A stretch of 64,000 nucleotides of DNA from Sphingomonas faeni. GTDB lineage: Bacteria; Pseudomonadota; Alphaproteobacteria; Sphingomonadales; Sphingomonadaceae. The notes beneath the pieces were generated by a model. The model saw nothing but the letters and a program-made list of their open reading frames with translations, was not told the origin of the DNA and ran no database searches. Position numbers and translations under genes: made by a program. The stretch spans positions 186,001 to 250,000 of the forward strand of contig NZ_JALPNF010000003.1 of NCBI RefSeq assembly GCF_023195535.1. The letters run 5' to 3'. This document shows, piece after piece, positions 25,670-34,700 of this stretch (positions are counted from its first letter, which is position 1; each line of letters opens with the position of its first letter).

Positions 25670-25849
25670 CTAATGTTCTCGCGATCCAACGCCTTTGCCC
25701 TTTGTCCTGCTGGTCAAATGAAACTGGCCACAACGGTCGCACCGATACACTTTGAGCGGTACGCGTCCGACTCCCGCCACCACCAGCGCATCAGCCGCCG
25801 ACACGAAGCGCGCCTTGCGGCGGCAGACGCTGAGCCGGGTGCGTTTCAC
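25670..25849 (-). CDS. 59-residue zinc-knuckle protein, GTG start
   Basis: A small basic protein starting VKRTRLSVCRRKARF, with a C-terminal metal-binding-looking stretch YRCDRCGQFHLTSR (CxxC then H after three residues) and another Cys at position 9. It begins at GTG 25849, four bases after the stop of the upstream membrane protein gene, with AAGGAG seven bases before the GTG. It ends at TAG 25670-25672. The strong ribosome site and tight spacing argue that it is real and translationally coupled as the third gene of the telA unit. Function unknown. Between it and 25500 I see no gene. Confidence 0.7.
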   Translation of the reverse strand: MKRTRLSVCRRKARFVSAADALVVAGVGRVPLKVYRCDRCGQFHLTSRTKGKGVGSREH

Positions 25850-25853
25850 CGGC

Positions 25854-26561
25854 TCACTCCTTGTACTTCATCTCCAGGAAGCGCCCTCGCGTCGACAGAT
25901 TGTCGAGATCGCTCTGTGCCAGGCGCGCGGTCATTTCGCCGATTTCCTGTTCGATCAGTTTCAGCCCGTCGACCAGTTCGGCGTCGGGCGTGCGGCCGTT
26001 GCGTGGCGTAGTGCGCAGCGATGCCGGGACCTTTTCGTAATCCTTGACGAAGGCGGGCAATTGTTCGCCGATCAGTTTGCGCACGTCGACCGCTTCCTGC
26101 GTGTTTGCGTCGAGCGTCGCGAGTTGCGGCGTCAGCGTTTCGAGGCGCAGGCCGATCTTGTCGACCAAAGTCATCGCCGGCGCGGGGAGGGCGGGGCGCT
26201 GTGCCTCCAGCCAGCGTTCGGTCTGCGCGGGGAGGGCGCGGATGTCGACTGCGGCGAGGCGCTCGGGTGTCGGTGCGCGTTCCGCTGGCCAGACCGCGAA
26301 TAGCACCGTGGCGGCGACCAGCAGTGCCATCACCAGCATCGCGCCACCTATCCCGAGCGGCACGATCCAGCCGATCACCATCGCCGCGATCAGGATCGCC
26401 ACGTCGGCGACCGCGATCCGGGTCAGCCGCTTGCCGATCGCCTGCGTCTGCCTTGCCCGGCCCCGCGATGGCACGCGTGCGATGACGGTGCCCGTCCGGT
26501 CGTCGGAAATGCGCGACCAGGAGGCGCGGGCGCTGGCGATGGCGTCGTCGACTTCGCTCAC
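25854..26561 (-). CDS. Two-TM membrane protein partnered with TelA (XpaC-like position)
   Basis: A 235-residue protein. The polar N-terminus (1-48) is followed by two adjacent hydrophobic segments (about 49-68 and 71-91) and a C-terminal helical, charged region (100-235) with LPAPAMTLVDKIGLRLETL. Topology and neighbourhood match XpaC-type proteins, which sit next to TelA-family genes (for example xpaC-yaaN in Bacillus subtilis). I could not confirm sequence homology by eye. It begins 5 bases after the telA stop and ends 4 bases before the zinc-knuckle gene. Confidence 0.65.
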   Translation of the reverse strand: MSEVDDAIASARASWSRISDDRTGTVIARVPSRGRARQTQAIGKRLTRIAVADVAILIAAMVIGWIVPLGIGGAMLVMALLVAATVLFAVWPAERAPTPERLAAVDIRALPAQTERWLEAQRPALPAPAMTLVDKIGLRLETLTPQLATLDANTQEAVDVRKLIGEQLPAFVKDYEKVPASLRTTPRNGRTPDAELVDGLKLIEQEIGEMTARLAQSDLDNLSTRGRFLEMKYKE

Positions 26562-26566
26562 GAGGG

Positions 26567-27778
26567 TTACATCGCCTCCAGCTTGAACGGGCTGGCGGAA
26601 GGTCCGCCGAGCTGGCCTTGGGTGGCCCCTTCAGCACGCGCGATATACCCGCGCGATTTGTCGACCTCGTTCGACAACGCGCCGACCGTCACTTTCATCG
26701 AATCAAGCGCCTTCAGCTTGAACACGTCGATCGCGTCCATCGTGTCGTAGATATTCTGGAACGCGCGTTGCAGCGTCTCCAGCGGGATCGTCGCCGACGC
26801 GGCCTGCTCGTGGATCTGCGCGGTCTGCGATTTGAGCAGCTTGCCGGTCGAATCGATGATGTTCGCGGTCGTCGTGTTGAGCGCGGTGATCTGCTCCAGC
26901 ACCAGCTTCTGGTTGGTCAGCGCCTGCGCCACCGTCACCGCGGTGCGCAGCGCCGAGACGGTCGTGGTCGACGCGCGATCAACGCCCTTCACCAGCTCGA
27001 CATTGTTCTTCTTGACCAGATCGAGCGCGAGATAGCCCTGCACGGTCACCGCCATCTGCGTCAGCAGGTCCTGCGTCCGCTGGCGCGTGTAGAACAGCGC
27101 GGTCTCGCGGATCGCCTTGGCCTTGGCGGGATCGCTGTGGTCGAGCTCGTTGGCGACGTCCTCCAGCTTGGCGTCCATCGTCTTCGACAGATGGATCATC
27201 TGCTCGAGCCGACCCATCGCCGCCCACAGGTTCGCGCGTTCGGTATCGATCGCGGCATTGTCCATCAGCAGCTCGTCCTTGCCCGAGCCGAGGCTCTTCA
27301 GGATCTGTGCGATGTGCGTCTGCGACGATTTATAGCCGTCGAAATAATTGCGCATCTTGCCACCGAACGGGATGATCCCGAACAGCTTCTGCGGCGCGGT
27401 GAGGTTGCCCTTCTTGCCGGGATCGAGATCCTCGACGACGCGGCGCAGCTCGGCGAGGTCCTTGCCGACGCCGGTCTCCTGATCCATCGCCTTGACTGGG
27501 CGATCGAGGAAGCGGTTCGATTGCCCCGCCGCCTCGCGGATTTCCTTCGCGCCCATCGCGGTGATCGCGTCGACGCGCTTGCCGAATTCGGGCGAGTTGA
27601 CGTCCTGCGCGACGAGATCGGTGACGAACCCCGACACGCGCTCCTCCAGCTGCGACTTAACGCCGGCGTCGACCGGCACCAGCCCGGCGGCCTTTGAGGC
27701 GGCCACGGTCGGCACCGGATCGGGCGGGGTCAGCACTAGGCCCGGCTCTTCGTTCAGCGTCTCGGGTGTCGTCGCCAT
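26567..27778 (-). CDS. telA: TelA-family toxic anion resistance protein
   Basis: A 403-residue, mostly helical cytoplasmic protein of the TelA/KlaA family, named for tellurite resistance plasmids but widespread and linked to envelope stress. Family blocks visible are KKGNLTAPQKLFGIIPFGGKMRNYFDGY (residues about 125-150), the helical LxQMAVTVQGYLALDLVKKNN region, and VAQALTNQKLVLEQITALNTTT. The N-terminus is Pro-rich and acidic. First gene of a three-gene unit with the two-TM protein and the zinc-knuckle protein. Divergent from the zinc-type oxidoreductase, with 148 bases between. Confidence 0.9.
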   Translation of the reverse strand: MATTPETLNEEPGLVLTPPDPVPTVAASKAAGLVPVDAGVKSQLEERVSGFVTDLVAQDVNSPEFGKRVDAITAMGAKEIREAAGQSNRFLDRPVKAMDQETGVGKDLAELRRVVEDLDPGKKGNLTAPQKLFGIIPFGGKMRNYFDGYKSSQTHIAQILKSLGSGKDELLMDNAAIDTERANLWAAMGRLEQMIHLSKTMDAKLEDVANELDHSDPAKAKAIRETALFYTRQRTQDLLTQMAVTVQGYLALDLVKKNNVELVKGVDRASTTTVSALRTAVTVAQALTNQKLVLEQITALNTTTANIIDSTGKLLKSQTAQIHEQAASATIPLETLQRAFQNIYDTMDAIDVFKLKALDSMKVTVGALSNEVDKSRGYIARAEGATQGQLGGPSASPFKLEAM

Positions 27779-27926
27779 GCGTTATCTCCGTTCGATGGGA
27801 CATGGTGGCTGCAACCCGTCCCGCGTTCAAGTGGCATATATAGATAACACACCGCTCTTGCCAACCGCGCCTTGAAACCAAGGGACGGCGTCGACAGCTT
27901 GGGGCCGACATCACAGGAGTTCCAGC

Positions 27927-28940
27927 ATGCGCGCCATCGGCTATACCCAGTCGCTTCCGATCGACGATCTGCAGTCGCTCGTCGATCTCGACATCGCCAA
28001 GCCCGAAGCGACCGGCCGCGACCTGCTCGTCGAGGTGAAGGCGGTGTCGGTCAACCCGGTCGACACCAAGGTCCGCCAGAACCGCGCCGATCCGGATGGC
28101 AAGCCGCAGGTGCTCGGCTGGGACGCGGCGGGTATCGTCGTCGCGGTCGGCCCGGACGTGACCAAGTTCGCGGTCGGCGACGCGGTGTTCTACGCTGGCG
28201 CGATCGACCGGCCCGGCACCAATGCCGAATACCACCTCGTCGACGAACGGATCGTCGGCCACAAGCCGCAGTCGCTCGATTGGGCGCAGGCGGCGGCGCT
28301 CCCGCTGACCTCGATCACCGCGTGGGAGACGCTGTTCGACCGCCTCGACGTGCGCAAACCCGTGCCCGGTGCGGCCAACGCGATCCTGATCATCGGCGGT
28401 GCCGGCGGGGTAGGATCGATCACGATCCAGCTCGCGCGGCAGCTCACTGACCTGACCGTGATCGCCACCGCGTCGCGCGACGAGACGCGCGGCTGGGTTG
28501 AGGATTTCGGCGCGCATCACGTGATCGACCACCGCAAGCCGCTCGCTGAGCAGGTCGATGCGCTCGGGCTTGGCGCGCCGGCGTATGTGTTCTCGACGAC
28601 GCATACCGACGAGCACATTACCGAGATCGCCACGCTGCTCGCGCCGCAGGGCCGCCTGGCGCTGATCGACGATCCCAAGACGCTCGACATCGCGCCGCTG
28701 AAACAGAAGTCGATCTCGGTCCACTGGGAGCTGATGTACACGCGCTCGCTGTTCCAGACCGCGGATATGGGCGAGCAGGGCAGGTTGCTCGACGAGGTCG
28801 CGGCGTTGGTCGATGCGGGGACGATCCGGACGACGCTTGCGGAGAATTTCGGGAAGATCGATGCGGTGAATTTGCGGCGGGCGCACGAGCGGATCGAGAC
28901 CCATACGGCCAAGGGGAAGATCGTGCTCGAGGGATTCTGA
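27927..28940 (+). CDS. Zinc-type alcohol dehydrogenase / quinone oxidoreductase (MDR)
   Basis: A 337-residue medium-chain dehydrogenase/reductase. The GroES-like N-terminal domain has EVKAVSVNPVDTKVRQN and GWDAAGIVVAVG. The Rossmann nucleotide-binding loop is LIIGGAGGVGSITIQLAR near residue 155. The zinc-ligand cysteines of true alcohol dehydrogenases are lacking, so this resembles the quinone-oxidoreductase branch named zinc-binding alcohol dehydrogenase family. It probably uses NADPH to reduce enones or quinones. It stands alone on the plus strand, divergent from telA. A repeat-rich 438-base gap follows. Confidence 0.88.
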   Translation: MRAIGYTQSLPIDDLQSLVDLDIAKPEATGRDLLVEVKAVSVNPVDTKVRQNRADPDGKPQVLGWDAAGIVVAVGPDVTKFAVGDAVFYAGAIDRPGTNAEYHLVDERIVGHKPQSLDWAQAAALPLTSITAWETLFDRLDVRKPVPGAANAILIIGGAGGVGSITIQLARQLTDLTVIATASRDETRGWVEDFGAHHVIDHRKPLAEQVDALGLGAPAYVFSTTHTDEHITEIATLLAPQGRLALIDDPKTLDIAPLKQKSISVHWELMYTRSLFQTADMGEQGRLLDEVAALVDAGTIRTTLAENFGKIDAVNLRRAHERIETHTAKGKIVLEGF

Positions 28941-28948
28941 CACCGCCC

Positions 28949-29044
28949 TAGTCCTCCCTGCGCAGGCGGGAATCCCTACTGGCAAGCCGAGAGATAAAGT
29001 CGCCAGCCTCCTGAGAATATGGGTCCCCGCCTCCGCGGGGATGA
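28949..29044. repeat. Palindromic repeat remnant, family B-like
   Basis: CCCTGCGCAGGCGGGAATCCC and GGGTCCCCGCCTCCGCGGGGATGAC arms about 50 bases apart; the left arm is degraded. Right after the oxidoreductase stop. Confidence 0.6.
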
Positions 29045-29059
29045 CTTGCAAGGGTGTGC

Positions 29060-29163
29060 ACCACCCCGGCGAAGGCCGGGGTCCAATTGGGGGACGTTGC
29101 TAACGGACGGCGGCACGTCGTTATTGCCACCTTCCCAACTGGGCCCCGGCCTCCACCGGGGTG
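29060..29163. repeat. Palindromic repeat, family A
   Basis: A full family A palindrome (CACCCCGGCGAAGGCCGGGG with inner CCAATTGGG, then GGGCCCCGGCCTCCACCGGGG). The second of three stacked repeats in the gap 28941-29378. Confidence 0.88.
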
Positions 29164-29206
29164 AATAAAATGGATTGCGGAGCGTTGCAGGTCGCCGCCA
29201 CCTCAC

Positions 29207-29331
29207 GATCCTCCCCCGCAAGGGGAGGTGGCAGGCTTTCGCCTGACGGAGGGGGAGGCAAGCCACCACGCCTGCTCAGTGTCCTCCCCCTCCGTCACCT
29301 TCGGCGACACCTCCCCCTTGCGGGGGAGGAT
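29207..29331. repeat. Palindromic repeat, family C
   Basis: GATCCTCCCCCGCAAGGGGAGG and CCTCCCCCTTGCGGGGGAGGAT outer arms with GACGGAGGGGGAGG / CCTCCCCCTCCGTC inner arms. It ends 48 bases before the HEXXH protease start. With the two repeats before it, it fills the gap; no gene is seen there. Confidence 0.9.
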
Positions 29332-29378
29332 TGCGATATCCCCTCTGGCGTCCCGGCAAACACGCGATACTCTACACC

Positions 29379-30344
29379 ATGCTCCGCCCGCTGATCCTCG
29401 CGCTCGCCCTCCTCCCCGCGGCCGCCACGAATCATCCCCCGCCAGCGGACCCGCTAACCGCCACGATCCACACCGAGGACGCCGACCGCTTCGCGACCCT
29501 CTTCGCCAAGACCAAAGGCAAACCCACCGCCGCACAACTGAAACGCGACTATCTCGACAAGGGCAGTTTTGGGATCGGCGTCTTCACCCCCGGCCGGATC
29601 GTCGACGCCGACACGCTCGCGCGCGCGATCGCCGCCAACCCGACCCGCTACGCACAGGCGATCAAGACCTGTCTCCCCGCCGCCAAGGCAGCCACCGACG
29701 ATCTCCGCGCGATCTATCTCGGCCTCCACGGCGCGCTCCCCGACGTGAAGCTGCCCCAAGTCTATATAGTCTTCGGCGCGGGCAATTCCGGCGGCACTGC
29801 AGGTCCCGGCGCGCAGGTCCTCGGCCTCGAAGTGCTCTGCCGCATGTCGCCCACGCCCGAGAAACTCCGCCAGACGCTGCGCCATTTCTTCGCACACGAG
29901 ACGGTACATTCCTTCCAGCAGGACGCCGGCATGACGCTCGCCCGCGACCCGTTGCTAACCGCGATCCTCGTCGAGGGCGCGGCCGACTTCATCGCGCAAC
30001 TCGTCACCGGCGAGGAACCGGACGCCGCGCGCGCTGCCTGGGCCGCCCCGCGCGAGGCGGAACTCTGGCGCCAGATGCAGGCCGACATCGCGCTCACTCG
30101 CAAGCTCACCGACCAAGACGACCCCGAGGAAGGCTCGCCCGAAGCCAAGGCCTATGCGCGTTGGATCGGCAACTACTCCACGCCGCCCACAGGCTGGCCA
30201 CCCGAACTCGGCTATTGGATGGGCCTGCGGATCTGGCAGCGTTATTACGCCGCCGCGCCCGACAAACACGCCGCATTGAGAGCGATGCTGGCGGTCCGCG
30301 ATCCTCGGGTCATTCTCGCCGCCGGACCATACAGGCGCCGATGA
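29379..30344 (+). CDS. Exported HEXXH zinc metalloprotease-like protein
   Basis: A 321-residue protein with an N-terminal signal peptide (MLRPLILALALLPAA). The zinc-protease signature is HETVH (H173, E174, H177), with a probable third ligand E199 in LVEGAADFIAQL, giving a gluzincin-like HExxH...E arrangement. The surroundings (FFAHETVHSFQQDAG and WLGNYSTPPTGWPPELGYW-type C-terminal text) resemble DUF2268-type predicted Zn proteases. The ATG at 29379 is chosen because the signal peptide starts there. Likely periplasmic; substrate unknown. Stands alone between repeats. Confidence 0.75.
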   Translation: MLRPLILALALLPAAATNHPPPADPLTATIHTEDADRFATLFAKTKGKPTAAQLKRDYLDKGSFGIGVFTPGRIVDADTLARAIAANPTRYAQAIKTCLPAAKAATDDLRAIYLGLHGALPDVKLPQVYIVFGAGNSGGTAGPGAQVLGLEVLCRMSPTPEKLRQTLRHFFAHETVHSFQQDAGMTLARDPLLTAILVEGAADFIAQLVTGEEPDAARAAWAAPREAELWRQMQADIALTRKLTDQDDPEEGSPEAKAYARWIGNYSTPPTGWPPELGYWMGLRIWQRYYAAAPDKHAALRAMLAVRDPRVILAAGPYRRR

Positions 30345-30358
30345 CCGCAAACGCTCCG

Positions 30359-30440
30359 TCATCCTGACGAAAGTCAGGACCCAGAGCCAAGAAAAGCTGC
30401 GTTCTGTTACCCTGGGTCCTGACTTTCGTCAGGATGACGG
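30359..30440. repeat. Palindromic repeat, family D
   Basis: GTCATCCTGACGAAAGTCAGGACCC and GGGTCCTGACTTTCGTCAGGATGACGG arms form an almost perfect 82-base palindrome, 15 bases after the protease stop and upstream of typA. Confidence 0.92.
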
Positions 30441-30541
30441 GAGGGGTGCGGAGGACCCGAACACCACCCACTCTTCCCGCGGCGCAACAATTACGCTATG
30501 GCGCGCGCCAACCCCGTTCCTCGTTTCAAGAGAATACATTC

Positions 30542-32386
30542 ATGAGCCTCCGCAACGTGGCGATCATTGCGCACGTCGATCACGGCAAGACGACGCTGGT
30601 CGACCAGCTCTTCCGCCAGTCCGGCACCTTCCGCGACAACCAGCGCGTCGAAGAGCGCGCAATGGATTCGAACGACCTCGAAAAAGAGCGTGGCATCACC
30701 ATTCTCGCCAAGCCGACCTCGGTCGACTGGACCCCTCCCGGCGAGTCCGAGAGCATCCGCATCAACATCGTCGACACGCCCGGCCACGCCGATTTCGGCG
30801 GCGAAGTCGAGCGCATCCTGTCGATGGTCGACGGCGTCGTCCTGCTGGTCGATTCGTCGGAAGGCGCGATGCCGCAGACCAAGTTCGTCACCGGCAAGGC
30901 GCTGGCACTCGGCCTGAAGCCGATCGTCGTCGTCAACAAGGTCGATCGTAACGACGCGCGCATCCAGGAAGTGCTCGACGAAGTGTTCGACCTCTTCGTG
31001 TCGCTCGACGCGAACGACGACCAGCTCGATTTCCCCGTGCTCTACGCATCGGGCCGCAACGGCTATGCCTCGACCGACATGGACGCGCGCGAAGGCACGC
31101 TGATCCCGATGTTCGAGACGATCGTGAAGCACGTGCCGCCTCCCGCCGTGGAAGTCGCCGGCGTGCCGTTCACCTTCCTCGTCACGCTGCTCGACCGCGA
31201 TCCGTTCCTCGGCCGCGTCCTCACCGGTCGCGTCAATTCGGGTACCGTGAAGACCAACCAGGCGATTCACGCGCTCGATAATGACGGCAAGATCATCGAG
31301 ACGGGTCGTGCGTCCAAGATCATGTCGTTCCGCGGTCTCGACCGCGTGCCGGTCGACGAAGCCAAGGCCGGCGACATCATCTCGCTCGCAGGGCTTTCGG
31401 TGGCCACGGTCGCCGACACGATCGCCGACATCACGGTGACCGAACCGCTGCACGCGCAGCCGATCGATCCCCCCACGCTGTCGATGCGTTTTGCCGTGAA
31501 CGATTCGCCGATGGCGGGCCGCGAGGGCACCAAGGTGACGTCGCGCATGATCCGCGAGCGCCTGTTCCGCGAAGCCGAGTCGAACGTCGCCGTGAAGGTG
31601 ACCGAGGCGGCCGACAAGGACAGCTTCGAAGTCGCCGGTCGTGGCGAGCTTCAGCTGGGCGTGCTGATCGAGACGATGCGCCGCGAAGGCTTCGAGCTCG
31701 GCATCTCGCGTCCGCGCGTGCTGTTCGGCGAGGACGAGGACGGCAAGAAGACCGAGCCGTACGAGACCGTCATCATCGACGTCGACGAGGAGCATTCGGG
31801 CACCGTCGTCGAGAAGATGAACATCCGTAAGGCCGAGATGACCGACATGCGTCCGTCGACCGGTGGCAAGACCCGCATCACCTTCTCGGCGCCGAGCCGC
31901 GGGATGATCGGCTATCATGGTGAGTTCCTGTCCGACACGCGCGGCACGGGGATCATGAACCGGCTGTTCGAGAAGTATGGTCCGCACAAGGGCCAGATCG
32001 AAGGCCGCAAGAACGGCGTGCTGATCTCGAACGGTTCGGGCGAGGCGAACAACTACGCACTGGGTCCGCTCGAAGAGCGCGGCATCCTGTTCGTGGGCCA
32101 CGGCGAGGCACTCTATGAGGGCATGATCGTCGGCGAGAACGCCAAGCCGGACGACCTCGAGGTCAACCCGATGAAGACCAAGGCGCTGACCAACTTCCGC
32201 GCCTCGGGCGGCAAGGACGACCAAGTCCGCCTGTCCCCGCCGAAGCGTGCGACGCTGGAGCAGGCGATCGCCTACATCGACGACGACGAGATGGTCGAAG
32301 TCACGCCGAAGTCGATCCGCCTGCGCAAGCGCTTCCTGGATGCGAACGAGCGCAAGCGGGCTAGCCGGGCTAAGCAGAGCGCGTAA
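30542..32386 (+). CDS. typA: Ribosome-associated GTPase TypA/BipA
   Basis: A 614-residue translational GTPase related to EF-G that binds the ribosome and supports growth under cold and other stress. The G1 loop is AHVDHGKTT (about residues 10-18), the switch region has [17 protein letters not shown]3 is [14 protein letters not shown], and G4 is [11 protein letters not shown]. The beta-barrel and BipA-specific C-terminal domain carry [14 protein letters not shown] and a Lys/Arg-rich end. The ATG at 30542 starts directly at [16 protein letters not shown]. The upstream frame continues open but is repeat sequence. A strong terminator follows at 32490. Confidence 0.97.
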   Translation: MSLRNVAIIAHVDHGKTTLVDQLFRQSGTFRDNQRVEERAMDSNDLEKERGITILAKPTSVDWTPPGESESIRINIVDTPGHADFGGEVERILSMVDGVVLLVDSSEGAMPQTKFVTGKALALGLKPIVVVNKVDRNDARIQEVLDEVFDLFVSLDANDDQLDFPVLYASGRNGYASTDMDAREGTLIPMFETIVKHVPPPAVEVAGVPFTFLVTLLDRDPFLGRVLTGRVNSGTVKTNQAIHALDNDGKIIETGRASKIMSFRGLDRVPVDEAKAGDIISLAGLSVATVADTIADITVTEPLHAQPIDPPTLSMRFAVNDSPMAGREGTKVTSRMIRERLFREAESNVAVKVTEAADKDSFEVAGRGELQLGVLIETMRREGFELGISRPRVLFGEDEDGKKTEPYETVIIDVDEEHSGTVVEKMNIRKAEMTDMRPSTGGKTRITFSAPSRGMIGYHGEFLSDTRGTGIMNRLFEKYGPHKGQIEGRKNGVLISNGSGEANNYALGPLEERGILFVGHGEALYEGMIVGENAKPDDLEVNPMKTKALTNFRASGGKDDQVRLSPPKRATLEQAIAYIDDDEMVEVTPKSIRLRKRFLDANERKRASRAKQSA

Positions 32387-32489
32387 GCCTGACACGGCGA
32401 AGCCGGCCAAGCTTACAAGCTCGGCCGGTCTCGCTCAGGCGAGGTCCGACGACGCGGCTTTGCCGCGGCGCGCTGGGCCAGAAATGCAG

Positions 32490-32523
32490 AAGGGTCGGGG
32501 GGAAACCTCCGGCCCTTTTTGTT
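32490..32523 (+). terminator. Intrinsic terminator after typA
   Basis: AAGGGTCGGGGG-GAAA-CCTCCGGCCCTT forms a GC-rich stem directly followed by TTTTTG. About 100 bases after the typA stop. Confidence 0.85.
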
Positions 32524-32556
32524 TGTGCTGAAACCTAGGCGAAGGGGGCCTCCTTC

Positions 32557-32681
32557 GATCCTCCCCCGCCAGGGGGGGTGGCTGGCGCTTGCCAGTCGGA
32601 GGGGGCGGTAAGGGCAACCTCGGTCCCGTGCCCTCCCCCTCCGTCACCTTCGGCGCCACCTCCCCCTGACGGGGGAGGATC
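32557..32681. repeat. Palindromic repeat, family C
   Basis: GATCCTCCCCCGCCAGGGGGG and CCCCCTGACGGGGGAGGATC outer arms with GGAGGGGGCGG / CCCTCCCCCTCCGTC inner arms, between the convergent typA and GGDEF genes. Confidence 0.9.
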
Positions 32682-32687
32682 GCAAAA

Positions 32688-33680
32688 TCACCCGATCAGC
32701 CGCATCACCCGCTTAACCCCGCCACCCGGTGCCCCGACCCGGAACGTGTTCCGCCCCGCCGTCTTCGCCGCGTACAACGCCGCATCCGCCACCGCGAACA
32801 TCGCCTCCGCATCATAGGCGTAGGCATCGCCCGCCGCCGCGATCCCCGCCGACGCACCAACCCGCAGAATCTCGCCCGCCCACGCGATCGGCATCCGCAG
32901 ATCGGCCAGTGCCGCAGCGAGTCGCAGTTCGAGCGCCGCGCCCAGCGTTTCTGCGCCGACCAGCACCGCAAACTCGTCGCCACCGATCCGCGCGATCATC
33001 GGCGCATCGGGAAACCCCGCCGCCAGCCGCTTCGCCACCACCCGCAGGCACGCATCGCCGGCGGCATGCCCAAATCGGTCGTTGACCTGCTTGAAGCCAT
33101 CCACGTCGAACAGGATCAGCGCCCCCAGCGGCACGAATCCGGACCCGCCCGCGGGCGCATCGAGGAACCGGCTCTGGAACACCGCGCGGCTCGCAAGCCC
33201 GGTCAGCGCGTCATGCTCGGCAAGCTGCCGCATCGCCTCCCAGCGCAGCTTCTCCTCGGTGATGTCCTGCTTGAGCCCATAAAGCCGACGCGCCCGCCCG
33301 CCTTCGACCATGACATTGCCGGTCAGTCGCATCCACCGCCGCGTGCCATCGGTCCGAACGATCTCCGCATCGACCGAAAACCGGCCCTGCTTGGCGTCGC
33401 CGCTCGTCCCGGCATCCGCAATCGCCTGAGCGCGTGCCCGTTCCATCGTCTCGCGTGATTCCTCGGCGTACATAGAGACGGTCTCGCGCCGATCGACCCG
33501 CTTGTCCGCGGGCAGCCCGAAGAGGTCGTAGATCCCTGCGGTCCACAGCAGCGAGGAATCCGCCAGATCGCAGCTCCAGGCTCCCATTCCCGCCAGCGCG
33601 AGTGCGCGTTCGATCAGCGCCGCCTTGTCGAATGTTTCTCCAGACGTCGTCGGCGACCAGATATCGATCGTCGTCGTCAT
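32688..33680 (-). CDS. PAS-GGDEF diguanylate cyclase
   Basis: A 330-residue predicted cyclic-di-GMP synthase. A PAS sensor domain (about 25-142, with the PAC-like RRLYGLKQDITEEKLRWEAM end) is joined to a GGDEF domain (150-325). The active-site loop is intact, RIGGDEFAVL with GGDEF at 233-237, as is the metal-binding FDVDGFKQVND. No membrane segment is present, so it is cytoplasmic. An RxxD autoinhibitory site before GGDEF is not visible. The ATG at 33680 is chosen; the next upstream ATG (33761) adds a Cys/His-rich stretch unlike the rest. It converges on typA. Confidence 0.92.
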   Translation of the reverse strand: MTTTIDIWSPTTSGETFDKAALIERALALAGMGAWSCDLADSSLLWTAGIYDLFGLPADKRVDRRETVSMYAEESRETMERARAQAIADAGTSGDAKQGRFSVDAEIVRTDGTRRWMRLTGNVMVEGGRARRLYGLKQDITEEKLRWEAMRQLAEHDALTGLASRAVFQSRFLDAPAGGSGFVPLGALILFDVDGFKQVNDRFGHAAGDACLRVVAKRLAAGFPDAPMIARIGGDEFAVLVGAETLGAALELRLAAALADLRMPIAWAGEILRVGASAGIAAAGDAYAYDAEAMFAVADAALYAAKTAGRNTFRVGAPGGGVKRVMRLIG

Positions 33681-33813
33681 GCCTTGAGCCTGTTTCGCCC
33701 GCCCCGTTTTGCCATGGCAGGAGAATATTCGCTCAACCGTTAAGAGCGAATGGCGATACAACGAGTTTGGGTGTTAGTTGCTTACAAGGTAGACCGATCA
33801 CGGTTCGCCCGCC

Positions 33814-34491
33814 TCAAGCAGCAGTGATCCGCCCGCCGCGCGCCAACATCTCGCCACTCGTGACGATCACGCGGTCGCCGAGCTTCACCTGTCCGAAGAT
33901 CAGCTTGGCAAACGCGGTCGGCACCCCGACGCAACCATGCGTGGCATATTTCCCCTCCATCAACGCGCTGCCATGGATCGAAATCCCGTCATTGGTAAGC
34001 CGCAGCATGTACGGCATCGGCGCGCCGTAGAGGTTCGACACATGATGCGCGTCCTTTTGGGTGATCTTGAACACCCCCAGCGGCGTCGGTTTCTCGTCCG
34101 CGCCATAGATCACCGCAGCCGTCCCGATCTCGTACCCGGCGCGAAAAATCGACAAGGTCTGCGCGACCAGATCGACGGTGATTACGATCGGCCCCTCGGG
34201 CACGCCTTCCGTATCCCAGTAATAGGCGCCGTGGCGCAGCGGCTCGGGCACATCCAGCACCCGCTTCACGACATACCCCTCGTCCGGCTCCGCCGCGGCG
34301 GCGATGACAGGGGCGAAGACAGTCGAAGGTTTAGGGGCAGGCGGCGCGACCTGCGCCTTGACCACCTGCACAGGCGCTTCCGTCGCGCGCACCATCACCG
34401 GCGATCCCGACAAGGCCAGCCCGCCGATCAGCACCGCACTTCCGCCAAGAACGGCAAAAGCGATCGCTCGCGTCGTCATGGTTTTGCGCAT
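33814..34491 (-). CDS. L,D-transpeptidase (YkuD family)
   Basis: A 225-residue exported protein with an N-terminal signal or anchor segment (about 8-28) and an Ala/Pro-rich linker. The YkuD domain (about 100-215) cross-links peptidoglycan or attaches proteins to it. The catalytic histidine is H173 in ISIHGSAL, and the nucleophile is C187 in YATHGCVGVP (THGC). Most YkuD proteins have Arg two residues after the cysteine; here it is Gly, a variant I have seen described in alphaproteobacterial relatives but cannot check. ATGs at 34491 and 34479 both fit. Periplasmic. Confidence 0.88.
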   Translation of the reverse strand: MRKTMTTRAIAFAVLGGSAVLIGGLALSGSPVMVRATEAPVQVVKAQVAPPAPKPSTVFAPVIAAAAEPDEGYVVKRVLDVPEPLRHGAYYWDTEGVPEGPIVITVDLVAQTLSIFRAGYEIGTAAVIYGADEKPTPLGVFKITQKDAHHVSNLYGAPMPYMLRLTNDGISIHGSALMEGKYATHGCVGVPTAFAKLIFGQVKLGDRVIVTSGEMLARGGRITAA

Positions 34492-34700
34492 CCCACAACT
34501 CTAGCCGATATTCGTGAACAATACCCAACCGGGTGCACGCGCCTGAGTCCCCGCCCGGGACCCTCTCCCCCAGCTATACCGTGGGTTAACAACCCGTTCC
34601 GAACCAGTTCAGGCCGAATCGCCTAGGGCCTGAAACACGGTCGGACACTTATGCGTTTGTCCCAGGCGGACCGGGCGTAATCAGTAACGGAGTTCGGAAG

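Noticed and set aside
28949..29331. Clustered repeats looking like a CRISPR array
   Set aside because: The repeats are different palindrome families, without constant repeat length or spacer spacing. No cas genes are seen.
30491..32410. A long minus-strand frame opposite typA
   Set aside because: Antisense to typA; no motif.
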